Shown in pieces: positions 16,270-25,549 of a stretch of DNA of 64,000 nucleotides. The DNA lies in the NCBI RefSeq assembly GCF_905220975.1, contig NZ_CAJNBK010000008.1, forward strand, positions 186,001 through 250,000, given 5' to 3'. The position numbers were made by a program, and so were the translations under genes. Source of the DNA: Paraburkholderia haematera (lineage in GTDB: Bacteria > Pseudomonadota > Gammaproteobacteria > Burkholderiales > Burkholderiaceae). The notes beneath the pieces are model-generated. The model was not told the DNA's origin. It was given only the letters and a program-made list of their open reading frames with translations, and did not search any database. Position 1 is the first letter of the stretch. The number at the start of each line of letters is the position of its first letter.

Positions 16270-17685
16270 CTAGATCGCGCCCTGCCCGACTCGCTCGATG
16301 AAACGCCACAACGCGTCGTCGGTCGAGTACGGCGCGTTGAAACGGAACCAGGCACTCGGAGCGTCGTCGGGACGGAAATAGGAGCCGGGCGCAAGCCAGA
16401 TGCCGTGCGTGAGCGCGGCGGTCGCCACTTCTCCCGCGCGCTCCGCTTCGATCGGTAGCCGCGCCCACAGGAACAGGCCGGCTCGCGGCCGGTGAAACAG
16501 TTCGAGGCCCAGCGAATCGAGCCGTTCCTCGACGGTCGCGTGTGCAAGCTTGAGCCGCTCGTTCACAGCTTCGACGTGACGCGCATAGCGCCCTTCGAGC
16601 AACACCTTGTCGACGATCCGCTCGATCGCTTCCGACGAGGTCAAGCCCACCGCCATCTTCGTGCGCGCGAGTTCGCGCAACACCGCCCGCTCGGCGACTA
16701 CATAACCGCAGCGTAGCCCCGGCGTCACCGTCTTCGAAAAACCGCCGACATACAGCACGCGCTGCAAGCCTTCCATTGCGGCAAACAGGGGCGCGCCGGG
16801 CGGCGCCAGTTCGCGGCTGACATCGTCTTCGATCACCCACATGCGCTGACGCTCGGCGATCTGCAACAAACGGAACGCCGCCGACATGCCGAAGGTCGCC
16901 CCGGTTGGGTTCTGCAGCGTGGTGTTGACGAAAATCGCCTTCGGCTTGTGCTGCGCGACCAGCGCTTCGAGCACCTCGGTATCGACGCCGGCAGGGGTGC
17001 GCGGCACCCCATGCACCACCAGTCCCGCCAGCTTGAGAATCTGCAACAGATTGCAATAACCGGGATCTTCGACGATCACGGCGTCGCCGGCGCGCAGCAG
17101 CGTACGGACGATCAGATCGAGCCCTTGCGTCGCGCCCTGCGTGAGCAGCACGTTGGAGACGTCGACCGGCAAACCGCGCCGGTCGAGTTGCTCGGCGATC
17201 CGCTCGCGCAGCGGCGCGAAGCCGTACGGATGCCCGTAGTCGCCGAGCCGCGCCGCCGGCACCCGGCTCATGGCACGCAACGCATGCTGCAAACCCGTCT
17301 CATTGATCCACTCGTTGGGCAACCAGCCGCCGCCCGCCTTGATCGGCACCGAATGGTCGGCGAACACGTCGGACAACAGCCAGGTCGCGGTCAGGCTCGG
17401 CGGCTGCCAGTCGGTCGGGGCGGCCCGCGCGGACTGCAAGCGCGCCGCCACGCGGTAACCGGACCCGCGCCGCGCCACCACGAGGCCCATCGAAACAAGA
17501 CGGTTGTACGCCTCGGTGACCGTGAAGGTGCTCAGTTCATGGCTTTGCGCCAACTGCCGCACCGAGGGCAAGAGTGCGCCGGCGCGCAGCGACTGCGCCT
17601 CGATGGCGCGCGCGAAACCTTGCACGACCTGCTCGACGAGCGTGGGTGCGGCGCGTCGGTCGCGCTCAAGTTGTAGTTCGATCAT
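16270..17685 (-). CDS. MocR-family PLP-dependent transcriptional regulator
   Basis: The 471-residue protein joins an N-terminal GntR-type winged helix (residues about 10-80, SVRQLAQSHELSTFTVTEAYNRL) to a class I aminotransferase-like domain. The latter contains LLTQGATQGLDLIVRTL, EDPGYCN and the PLP lysine region GGFSKTVTPGLRCGY. Members use pyridoxal phosphate to sense amines or vitamin B6 and usually control an adjacent gene. Here it is divergent from the omega-amino-acid aminotransferase, with repeated ACAGTT elements between, and convergent with lysE. Regulation of the aminotransferase is the most likely role; direct enzymatic activity is unlikely. Confidence 0.92.
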   Translation of the reverse strand: MIELQLERDRRAAPTLVEQVVQGFARAIEAQSLRAGALLPSVRQLAQSHELSTFTVTEAYNRLVSMGLVVARRGSGYRVAARLQSARAAPTDWQPPSLTATWLLSDVFADHSVPIKAGGGWLPNEWINETGLQHALRAMSRVPAARLGDYGHPYGFAPLRERIAEQLDRRGLPVDVSNVLLTQGATQGLDLIVRTLLRAGDAVIVEDPGYCNLLQILKLAGLVVHGVPRTPAGVDTEVLEALVAQHKPKAIFVNTTLQNPTGATFGMSAAFRLLQIAERQRMWVIEDDVSRELAPPGAPLFAAMEGLQRVLYVGGFSKTVTPGLRCGYVVAERAVLRELARTKMAVGLTSSEAIERIVDKVLLEGRYARHVEAVNERLKLAHATVEERLDSLGLELFHRPRAGLFLWARLPIEAERAGEVATAALTHGIWLAPGSYFRPDDAPSAWFRFNAPYSTDDALWRFIERVGQGAI

Positions 17686-17706
17686 GATCGGGAGTGAGGA
17701 GTCGAC

Positions 17707-17790
17707 ACAGTTATCGCAATTCCACCAACACAGTTAGCGCCACACTGCGTCAACTGTTTATGCCGCCATTAAACCGCGAACGCTACAGTT
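17707..17790. promoter_or_regulatory. Repeated ACAGTT elements between MocR and aminotransferase genes
   Basis: ACAGTTATCGC (17707-17717) and ACAGTTAGCGC (17730-17740) are direct repeats 23 bp apart. An inverted AACTGT lies at 17752-17757 and a further ACAGTT at 17785-17790. Direct repeats spaced about two helical turns are typical of MocR operators, so they are candidate sites for the divergent pair. Confidence 0.5.
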
Positions 17791-17842
17791 TTGGCTATGC
17801 CCCGAAGGAAGTCCCTCGGGGGACCACTTCGAGGAGAAAACC

Positions 17843-19171
17843 ATGACTTCGCGCCCCGTCATCGACGACCTGTCGTCTTTCTGGATGCCCTTCACCGCCA
17901 ACCGTCAGTTCAAGGCTGCGCCGCGCCTCTTGGAATCGGCCAAGGGTATGTACTACCGCACCACGGACGGGCGTGAAGTGCTCGACGGCTGCGCGGGCCT
18001 CTGGTGCGTGAACGCCGGCCACGGCCGCGACGAAATCGTTGCTGCGATCACCCAGCAACTGTCGACGCTCGATTTCGCGCCGACCTTCCAGATGGGCCAC
18101 CCGCTGGCATTCGAAGCGGCCACGAAAGTCGCCGAACTGATGCCGGAAGGTCTCGACCGGATTTTCTTCACGAACTCCGGCTCTGAATCGGTCGACACCG
18201 CCCTGAAAATCGCGCTGGCGTACCACCGTTCGCGTGGCGAGGGCCAGCGCACGCGTCTGATCGGCCGCGAGCGCGGCTATCACGGCGTGGGCTTCGGCGG
18301 CATTTCGGTCGGCGGCATCGCGCCGAACCGCAAGACGTTCTCCGGCGCGCTGCTGCCCGCGGTCGACCACTTGCCGCACACGCATAACCTTGAACACAAC
18401 GCGTTTTCGAAGGGCCAGCCGGCCTGGGGCGCACATCTTGCCGACGAACTCGAACGCATCGTTACGCTGCACGATGCGTCGACGATCGCTGCCGTGATCG
18501 TCGAACCGGTGGCCGGCTCGACGGGCGTGCTGATTCCGCCGCAAGGCTATTTGCAGAAGCTGCGCGAGATTTGCACGAAGCACGGCATCCTGTTGATTTT
18601 CGACGAAGTGATTACCGGTTTCGGCCGCGTCGGCAAGGCGACGGCGAGCGAATACTTCGGTGTGACGCCGGACCTGATCACGATGGCCAAGGCGATCAAC
18701 AACGCCGCGATCCCGATGGGCGCGGTGGCCGCGAGCCGCACGATCCACGACACGATCGTCAACAGCGGCGCGCAGGGTGCCATCGAGTTGTTCCACGGCT
18801 ACACGTACTCGGCTCACCCGGCAGCGGCCGCGGCAACCGTTGCGACGCTCGACCTGTATCGCCGCGAAGGCCTGTTCGAGCGCGCGGCGACGATGGCGCC
18901 GAAGTTCGAAGCCGCCGCTCACTCGCTGCGCGGTGCGAAGCATGTGAAGGACGTTCGTAATCTCGGCATGATCGCGGGCGTCGAACTCGAATCGCGCGAC
19001 GGCGCGCCGGGCGCGCGTGCTTACGAAGCGTTCGTGAAGTGCTTCGAGGCGGGCGTGCTGGTGCGCTTTACCGGCGACATCCTCGCGTTCTCGCCGCCGC
19101 TCATCATCGACGAAGAGCAGATCGCGCACATCTTCAAGACGGTGGGTGACGTGCTGGCGACGGTGCAGTAA
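17843..19171 (+). CDS. Omega-amino acid (beta-alanine type):pyruvate aminotransferase
   Basis: The 442-residue class III PLP aminotransferase shows the early signature FWMPFTANRQFKAAPRLLESAKGMYY and GLWCVNAGHGR typical of beta-alanine/omega-amino acid:pyruvate transaminases. The cofactor Asp is in LLIFDEVITGFGR and the PLP lysine in ITMAKAINNAAIPMGAV. It transfers the amino group from beta-alanine or similar omega-amino acids to pyruvate, giving a semialdehyde and alanine. A ribosome-binding GGAG lies at 17832-17835. It is divergent from its probable regulator (MocR). No semialdehyde dehydrogenase gene is adjacent, so the following step is encoded elsewhere. Confidence 0.92.
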   Translation: MTSRPVIDDLSSFWMPFTANRQFKAAPRLLESAKGMYYRTTDGREVLDGCAGLWCVNAGHGRDEIVAAITQQLSTLDFAPTFQMGHPLAFEAATKVAELMPEGLDRIFFTNSGSESVDTALKIALAYHRSRGEGQRTRLIGRERGYHGVGFGGISVGGIAPNRKTFSGALLPAVDHLPHTHNLEHNAFSKGQPAWGAHLADELERIVTLHDASTIAAVIVEPVAGSTGVLIPPQGYLQKLREICTKHGILLIFDEVITGFGRVGKATASEYFGVTPDLITMAKAINNAAIPMGAVAASRTIHDTIVNSGAQGAIELFHGYTYSAHPAAAAATVATLDLYRREGLFERAATMAPKFEAAAHSLRGAKHVKDVRNLGMIAGVELESRDGAPGARAYEAFVKCFEAGVLVRFTGDILAFSPPLIIDEEQIAHIFKTVGDVLATVQ

Positions 19172-19433
19172 GACGGCTGGAGAGAGGCGGCGCGAATGAG
19201 GCGGCGCCGCCGTCCTCTCGCGCGCAGCTTATCGATCTACTGGAGATTTGGCGCTCTTTGTGTGATGCGGGCGTTTGCGAGGCACCACCGGTGACAGCGT
19301 CAATCTTCTGGGACGCTCGCTGCAGCGCAGCGAAACCGCGGGAAATTGCCCTACAACGCTCGCGCCTGCCGCCTGGACGGCGTATGGTGATGGCAAGGGT
19401 TGGCGCCGTGGTCCGGCCCGACGGGAGACGTCC

Positions 19434-19685
19434 ATGAAGATACCTACCGTTCGCGCAGGCGCGCATATTGAAGGCGTGCATTGGATTGCTGAGTACGCTG
19501 AAGACGTTCACGAGATTCGCGTGTTTCGCGAAGGCCAGGAAGTTGATGTGCATAACGCGCCGTCTTCGTTGTTTGGCGATGAGGAAAATGCGGGGTCTAG
19601 AAGTACCGCTGATCATCGGGCTGTGGAAGCCGCTGTGCTGGCTTATTTGAGGCGGTTTGTGATTGAGCATGATGCGGAGGAATGA
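19434..19685 (+). CDS. Hypothetical protein, 83 residues
   Basis: The frame begins MKIPTVRAGAHIEGVHWIAE and continues with DVHEIRVFREGQEVDVHNA and HRAVEAAVLAYLRRFVIEH. GGGAG lies seven bases before the ATG at 19434. It is a soluble, acidic small protein with no signal peptide and no recognised family. It directly precedes the repetitive element; its stop codon is one base from the element edge. Confidence 0.6.
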   Translation: MKIPTVRAGAHIEGVHWIAEYAEDVHEIRVFREGQEVDVHNAPSSLFGDEENAGSRSTADHRAVEAAVLAYLRRFVIEHDAEE

Positions 19686-19686
19686 C

Positions 19687-20559
19687 GGTTTTTTTGCCTG
19701 CTCGGCGCTTTTTCTGTTTGCTTGTGGGGTTGGCCTTTTCTTGTTTTGTTAGTGGTCTATTAGCGTTGCCCCTGTGCGGGGCGGCACCTACTTTTCTTTG
19801 CCTGCCGCAAAGAAAAGTAGGCAAAAGAAAGCGGCTTAAACCGCTAATTTTTAAGCGGGTCCCCTGGCTCGGAGGGGGTAGTGGTCCATCTGGAATCTGT
19901 GTTTTCGCACATTCGGCGTAGGTGACAAGGCAGTCATACTTCCAGCGGCGCTGCGCGCGCCGAACGGTACTTCTCAAACCACCCGCTGCGTTTTCTCGCT
20001 CACACTCCCTCATTCACTAAGGTAGCTCGGCCTGTAGCAAGTTGCTCGCCTCTTCTGCCTCTTTCGCTTCAATTGTTTCAATCGTTTCTGAGCTTCGATG
20101 CTTCATTCGAAGTACGAACTTTGACCTGTGCGGTCAGACGCGACTTGCTGGCGGGTTCGAAGTGAAGCAACGATACAGACGAAGCGCTGCAATACTTGCG
20201 CATTCAGTGTCTCGCCGGGGCGAAGCCGATGGCCCCCACCGCCCACAACCGAAGCCCCTGGTTTCCCATGCAGACCCGTCCGCGACGCACGCAGTGCGGA
20301 GTGGGAGCTGATGAGCCCTTAGTCACTAACGGTGAATGTGCGGGGGCACGGATTCCAGATGCACCACTGCCTCCTCCGAGCCAGGGGACCCGCTTAAAAA
20401 TTAGCGGTTTGAGCCGCTTTCTTTTGCCTACTTTTCTTTGCGGCAGGCAAAGAAAAGTAGGTGCCCCCCGCACAGGGGGAACGCTAATAAACCAATAACA
20501 AATCAAGGAAAGTCCAACACAATAAAAACACAAACAAACCGCCGAGCAGGCAAAAAACC
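19687..20559. mobile_element. Repetitive element with long inverted ends, copy 1
   Basis: The ends are inverted copies: GGTTTTTTTGCCTGCTCGGC from 19687 and its complement ending at 20559, then a further matching stretch (GTTGCCCCTGTGCGGGG near 19764, complement near 20465-20485). Each arm carries the same 15-bp hairpin, CCTACTTTTCTTTGC-loop-complement (19787-19821 and 20427-20461), followed by an AGCGG...CCGCT inverted motif and a conserved GGGTCCCCTGGCTCGGAG block. The left arm continues as type 1 (tail to about 19962), the right arm as type 2 (about 20200-20400). No transposase is present. It fills the space between a hypothetical gene and the convergent binding-protein gene almost stop to stop. 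The same composite recurs in reverse orientation at 40618-41566. Confidence 0.7.
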
Positions 20560-20561
20560 AA

Positions 20562-21770
20562 TTACTCACTCGCCCGCAACTTCTTAACCTCAGCATCAGA
20601 AGGCTGCACACTATCCCCATCAATATACCGATACGAAGTCATCACCCCCTTGCCATCCTTAAGACCGGTGACACCGACAAAAGCCCCCATTGTCGACTGA
20701 TTATCCTGCGCCCGATAAGTAATCGGCCCGAAGGGCGTCTCCACCCCTAGCCCCTTGAACGCGGCGGCGAGCTTATCCGAATCAGTAGACCCAGCCTTCT
20801 TGATCCCAGCCGCGATCGACATCAACGCCGAATACCCCACCACCGACCCCAGTCGCGGATAATCGTGATACTTCGCCTGATACGCATCCACAAACTTCTT
20901 GTTGGCCGCCGTATCGATCGAATACCACGGGTAGCCCGTCACGATCCAGCCAGTCGGCGCCTCGGCACCTAACGGATCGAGATAATCCGGCTCACCCGTC
21001 AACAACGACACCACGCTGCGATCCTTGAACAACCCGCGCGTATTACCCTCACGCACAAACTTGCCAAGATCGGCACCAAAAAGCACGTTGAAAATCGCAT
21101 CGGGTTTCGCATCGGCGATCGCCTGCGTGACCGCGCCCGCATCGACATTCCCTAGCGGTGTCGCCTGCTCGGCGACAAACTGCACGTCCGGCTGCGCCGC
21201 CATCATCAGCTTCTTGAACGTCGCCACCGCCGATTGCCCATACTCGTAATTCGGATACACGAGCGCCCAACGCTTCTTCTTCAGCTTCAGCGCCTCAGGC
21301 ACCAGCATCGCAACCTGCATATAAGTCGAAGGGCGCAGACGGTACGTGTATTTGTTGCCGTCGGCCCAAACGATCTTGTCGGTCAACGGCTCGGCCGCGA
21401 GGAAGAAAATCTTCTTCTGCTTCGCGAAGTCGGTCAACGCGAGACCCGTGTTCGACAGGAATCCGCCGAACAACAACTGCACCTGCTCACGCGCAATCAA
21501 CTCCTGCGCGACACGGATCGTGTCGCCCGGATTGCCGTTGTCGTCGCGCGACACGACTTCGAGCTGTTTGCCAAGGACGCCGCCCGCCGCATTCACCTGG
21601 TCGAGCGCGAGATTCCAGCCGTTCTTGTAAGGCCCGAGAAAGGCAGGCTGCGCCTTGTAGCTGTTGATTTCACCGATCTTGATGGTCTGCTGCGCACTCG
21701 CGCCAAAGGCCGCGAGCGTTAGAACCGTTGAAACCGTAAGGCGAGAGATCCATCCTGCGCGCGTGGTCAT
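20562..21770 (-). CDS. Branched-chain-type ABC transporter substrate-binding protein
   Basis: The 402-residue periplasmic protein has a signal peptide (MTTRAGWISRLTVSTVLTLAAFGASAQ) and a type I binding-protein body (KIGEINSYKAQPAFLGPYKNGWNLA, then QVNAAGGVLGKQLEVVSRDD). GGAG lies six bases before the ATG at 21770, which is chosen over an ATG 35 codons upstream. It is the last gene of the long catabolic unit and completes the Liv-type ABC transporter (permease 28891-30831, ATPases 27375-28894). By context it should bind the substrate of the pathway, probably a pyridine carboxylate such as nicotinate, rather than an amino acid; this is inference. Confidence 0.9.
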   Translation of the reverse strand: MTTRAGWISRLTVSTVLTLAAFGASAQQTIKIGEINSYKAQPAFLGPYKNGWNLALDQVNAAGGVLGKQLEVVSRDDNGNPGDTIRVAQELIAREQVQLLFGGFLSNTGLALTDFAKQKKIFFLAAEPLTDKIVWADGNKYTYRLRPSTYMQVAMLVPEALKLKKKRWALVYPNYEYGQSAVATFKKLMMAAQPDVQFVAEQATPLGNVDAGAVTQAIADAKPDAIFNVLFGADLGKFVREGNTRGLFKDRSVVSLLTGEPDYLDPLGAEAPTGWIVTGYPWYSIDTAANKKFVDAYQAKYHDYPRLGSVVGYSALMSIAAGIKKAGSTDSDKLAAAFKGLGVETPFGPITYRAQDNQSTMGAFVGVTGLKDGKGVMTSYRYIDGDSVQPSDAEVKKLRASE

Positions 21771-21937
21771 GCGTTTCTCCGTTATCAAAAGGATTGCGGG
21801 AATGCGGTCGTTTTTATCAAGCGTTGAAGCGTTTCGCGATTCGGTCAGCGAGCCGTGCTGCAAGTTCTGCTGCAAGCGCTACTTCAAGCGATGCTACAAG
21901 TAACACGGCAAACCGTGCTGCAATGCGTTTGGCAATT

Positions 21938-24900
21938 TCACTCCGCCCGCGGTGTCCCGCGGATTCTGGCGACGCTCGCCGTGACGTCCTGCCATGCCGG
22001 CTTACCGCCGGCGAATTGCTGACGTAGATATGACACGAGCTCGGCAACCTGGGCATCGTTGAAACTGTCGCGGTAAGCCGGCATCGTACCGAGTTCGGGG
22101 CGCGCAGGCGAGCCGATCCCATCGAGAATCACGCGAATCAGATTATCGGGCGTCGCGCTGTGCAGATTCGTGTTAAGCGCCAGCGAGGGATGCGCGCCAA
22201 ACAATTGCGGCCCGCTGCCCGTGTGATGACAGGCCGCACACGCGCCGTCGAAAAGACGTGCACCGAGGCCGGTCGCCGTACCCGTCATCGTGCTGGCCTG
22301 CTCGTATTGACGCGCCATCGCCACGGGATCCGCGTTGGCCTCAAGGGGATTCAACGACGCCAGATACGTGGCCATCGCGCGAATATCGCTGTCGGGCAAA
22401 GCCGTCAGATCGCTGACCACCGGCGCCATCGGCCCGGCCGCGACACCGTGCAGCGGTGCGTGACCGTAGCGCAGATAGCTGAACAGCTCCTCCTCGTTCC
22501 AGGGTACGGGCGCATTGGAAAGCGTCGACAGCGCAGGCGCTTCCCATCCCTCCGCCATGCCGCCGCCCATGAAGGCCGAGCCGGTTTTCTCGGCACCGAA
22601 CGCATTGCGCGGGGTATGACATGCACTGCAATGGCCGAGGCCGTTCACGAGATACGCCCCGCGATTCCATTGCGCACTTTGCGTCGCACTGGCCGCAAAT
22701 GTATTGCGCCCGAGGAACAGCCCGTTCCATGCGGCCATCAACGGACGCACGCTGAACGGATACGCCAGCTTCGTTTCCGGCGGACGGAAGCGCACCGGCG
22801 TCTGCACCATCAGGTATGCGTAGAGCGCTTTCAGATCGTCGTCAGACGTGTTCTGGAACGATGTGTAGGGGAACGCGGGATACAGACGGTGTCCGTCGCG
22901 GCTGATACCCTGGCGCATCGCCCGCACGAATGCGTCGAGCGACCATGTGCCGATGCCCGTCTGACCGTCCGGCGTGATGTTGGTGCTGTAGACGGTGCCG
23001 AATGGCGTATCGAGCGGTTTGCCGCCCGCGTTCGGCACGCCGTTGTGCGCGGTATGGCAAACCGCGCAATTGCCCAGCGACGCAAGCAGTTTGCCGCGCG
23101 CCACCAGGTCGGGCGCGAACGCGCTCGCGAGCGGTGGCGTAATCGGTGCAATGGCGTGTGGCGCCAAAGCCAGTGCACCTAGCCAGCCGGCCGCGCCCGC
23201 GGCGATTACACCGAGAAAACCGAGCCGCCGGCGCCGTTTTTTGCGCGCCGCCGCGTCATCCGCTTGCGCATCGGCGAGCGCGGCGCGAATCGTCTCGGGC
23301 GTGAACGGCGGCCTGCGAAAGCGCACACCGGTCGCGTCGTACAGCGCGTTGGCGATCGCCGCCGCACCCGGCAGCGAAGCCGATTCGCCCGTGCCCATGG
23401 GCGGCTCGCCGTGGCGCGGCATCATCACCACGTCGATCACCGGCACTTCACGGAAAGTCAGGATCGGATACGCGCCCCACTCCTGGCTCGTCACCGCGTT
23501 CTCGCCAAACGTCACGCGTTCTTTCAGCGCGCGGCTCGTCGCCTGGATCACATTGCCGTGTATCTGGTGACGCACGCCATCAGGATTCACCATGGTGCCG
23601 GTATCCTGCCCGACCACCACGCGCGTAACAGCAAGCTCTCCGCTCTTGCGATTGACCTCGACGTCGGCGACCCACGCGGACCACGCCGCGCCGAAGCCGG
23701 GGAATTTGCTGTGCACGTAGCGGGCGTAGGCGAAGCCTCTGCCGCGCGCAACGTCGCCCTCTTCTTGAGCTTCTTTCAAAGCGGTGGTACGCGGTTGCCA
23801 GCCCGCCTTCTCTGCGACCGCCTTGACGAGATCGATCGCGCGCGGATCAGTGAGATGCTTCAGCCGAAACTCAACGGGATCGACGCCCGCTTCTGCCGCG
23901 AGTTCGTCGATGAAAGACTCGTGCGCGAACGTATTCGGCAAGGCGGAAACGCCCCGCAACCACGACGCCCGCACGATCGGCGGCGTGTCGTCGCAGACAA
24001 TGCGCATGGTCCGGTAGTCGTACGGCGGCACGGACGTGCGGTCGCCCATTTCGAATACTTGCGGCTCCGCGGACACGGTTCCGGTAAGAAGCAACGCTAG
24101 CGTGGGGGCGTCGTTCGACGGATAGCGCGTCGCAAAGTCGTATGCCGCGAGTTCGCCTTCGGCATCTAACGCGCCGCGCACGTCCATCAATTGCGCGGCG
24201 CCTTTGGGCTCCCACGCATGCTCGTCTTCGCGCGATAGTTGCACGCGCACCGGACTGCCGGTTGCGCGCGATAGCAGCGCGGCGTCGGCGGCGACGTCGT
24301 CCGCGCAATTGCGGCCATAGCAGCCTGCCGCGTCCATACGCACGATTTCAATGTGCGCTTCGTCCAGCGCCATCAGCAGGGCGAGATCGGCACGCAACGA
24401 ATGGGGATTCTGCGTGCCCGACCACACCTTCAGCTTCGCATCGCGGTAATCGGCCACCGCGCACGAGGGTCCAATCGACGCATGCATCTGAAACGGCCAT
24501 ACGTAGGTGCGTTCCAGCGTTCGGGCAGCCTCTTGCGCGAGCGCTGCATCGATATCGCCTTCGATCACCAGATCGCGCCGTTTGGCCGGATTGGCTCTGA
24601 GCGCGGCTTCCACTTCTTCGCTGGTTTCGAGCGGCGGCAAACCCTCCATGGCTTTCCACTGTACATTCAAGCGCTTCACCGCCTGGTGCGCGACTTCTTC
24701 GCGCTCCGCCACGATGCCGACAAAATCGCGGATCACCACCACCTTGACGACGCCGGGCAAGTCGCTGACGGAATTCTCGTCGACATGCAGCAGACTATTG
24801 CCGATGAACTCACCCTGCGCGACACCCGCATAAGGCGGCCGCACCACGCGGCCGTGCAACATGCCCGGCACGCGCACGTCGTGCACGAAACTCAATTCGC

Positions 24901-25549
24901 CTGTGGCCTTCGCGGGGATATCGACACGCGGCGAGCTCTTGCCGACGATCTTGTACGCATCAGGCGATTTCAGCGGCGCATCGGTGGCGAGCGTCAATTC
25001 AACTCGCCGTCCAGTGATCAGTTCGCCGTAGCCGATACCCTGGGTGCTGCCGCTGTCGCGCAGAAAAACCACACCGTCGCGCACATCGAGCGTGTCGGCG
25101 CTCACGTTCAAGCGTCGCGCCGCTTCAGCCAGCAGAAACTGCCGCGCCTGCGCCGCCGCGTGCCGCAACGGCACCGCCGAAATCTGGATCGTCGCGCTCG
25201 CAATCGTTGGGCCCTGGTTCGGCGCTTCGTTCGTGTGTCCCAGCACGATCGAGACACGCGTCAAAGGCACGTCGAGTTCTTCCGCGACGATCTGCGCGAG
25301 CGCCGTGCCGATGCCGGTGCCGAGATCGACATGTCCGTTGAAGGCGACCACCGTGCCGTCGTCGCGCACCACGAGAAACATGTCCGCTTCCGTCGGCGTG
25401 AACGAAGAGCGCGAACCCGGCTGTCCAATCGCCGCTCGCACCGGCGCTTGCGGCGGCCGCGTGACGATCAGCACGTTCTGCGCGTCGTAAAGCTGCCGCC
25501 GCGACGGCGGCGCGGCCCGGCGATCGACACTGAAATCCGGCCCGGTCAT
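21938..25549 (-). CDS. NicB-type molybdopterin hydroxylase subunit fused to three cytochrome c domains
   Basis: The 1203-residue protein has a xanthine-dehydrogenase-type molybdopterin domain (residues about 50-720) including GHVDLGTGIGTALAQIVAEE and the catalytic-Glu region PPMGTGESASLPGAAA. A membrane helix (about 740-770) follows, then three haem c sites (CAVCH, CSACH, CAACH). This matches nicotinate dehydrogenase subunit B in architecture. With the small subunit it hydroxylates an N-heteroaromatic ring using water and passes electrons to its haems and the respiratory chain. Its ATG overlaps the stop of the small-subunit gene (ATGA), so the two are translationally coupled. No separate FAD subunit is present, consistent with the cytochrome-linked type. 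The substrate is inferred from neighbours. Confidence 0.9.
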   Translation of the reverse strand: MTGPDFSVDRRAAPPSRRQLYDAQNVLIVTRPPQAPVRAAIGQPGSRSSFTPTEADMFLVVRDDGTVVAFNGHVDLGTGIGTALAQIVAEELDVPLTRVSIVLGHTNEAPNQGPTIASATIQISAVPLRHAAAQARQFLLAEAARRLNVSADTLDVRDGVVFLRDSGSTQGIGYGELITGRRVELTLATDAPLKSPDAYKIVGKSSPRVDIPAKATGELSFVHDVRVPGMLHGRVVRPPYAGVAQGEFIGNSLLHVDENSVSDLPGVVKVVVIRDFVGIVAEREEVAHQAVKRLNVQWKAMEGLPPLETSEEVEAALRANPAKRRDLVIEGDIDAALAQEAARTLERTYVWPFQMHASIGPSCAVADYRDAKLKVWSGTQNPHSLRADLALLMALDEAHIEIVRMDAAGCYGRNCADDVAADAALLSRATGSPVRVQLSREDEHAWEPKGAAQLMDVRGALDAEGELAAYDFATRYPSNDAPTLALLLTGTVSAEPQVFEMGDRTSVPPYDYRTMRIVCDDTPPIVRASWLRGVSALPNTFAHESFIDELAAEAGVDPVEFRLKHLTDPRAIDLVKAVAEKAGWQPRTTALKEAQEEGDVARGRGFAYARYVHSKFPGFGAAWSAWVADVEVNRKSGELAVTRVVVGQDTGTMVNPDGVRHQIHGNVIQATSRALKERVTFGENAVTSQEWGAYPILTFREVPVIDVVMMPRHGEPPMGTGESASLPGAAAIANALYDATGVRFRRPPFTPETIRAALADAQADDAAARKKRRRRLGFLGVIAAGAAGWLGALALAPHAIAPITPPLASAFAPDLVARGKLLASLGNCAVCHTAHNGVPNAGGKPLDTPFGTVYSTNITPDGQTGIGTWSLDAFVRAMRQGISRDGHRLYPAFPYTSFQNTSDDDLKALYAYLMVQTPVRFRPPETKLAYPFSVRPLMAAWNGLFLGRNTFAASATQSAQWNRGAYLVNGLGHCSACHTPRNAFGAEKTGSAFMGGGMAEGWEAPALSTLSNAPVPWNEEELFSYLRYGHAPLHGVAAGPMAPVVSDLTALPDSDIRAMATYLASLNPLEANADPVAMARQYEQASTMTGTATGLGARLFDGACAACHHTGSGPQLFGAHPSLALNTNLHSATPDNLIRVILDGIGSPARPELGTMPAYRDSFNDAQVAELVSYLRQQFAGGKPAWQDVTASVARIRGTPRAE

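Noticed and set aside
17795..19129. 444-residue minus-strand frame opposite the aminotransferase
   Set aside because: Arg/Ala-rich shadow of a clear class III aminotransferase.
19682..20623. Open frames (for example 19682-19921 and 20204-20623) containing PTFLCLPQRKVGKRKR
   Set aside because: They are translations of the conserved hairpin element in either orientation; the same peptide appears in all four arms, including at 40561-41055 and 41305-41568, and follows the DNA repeat rather than a gene.
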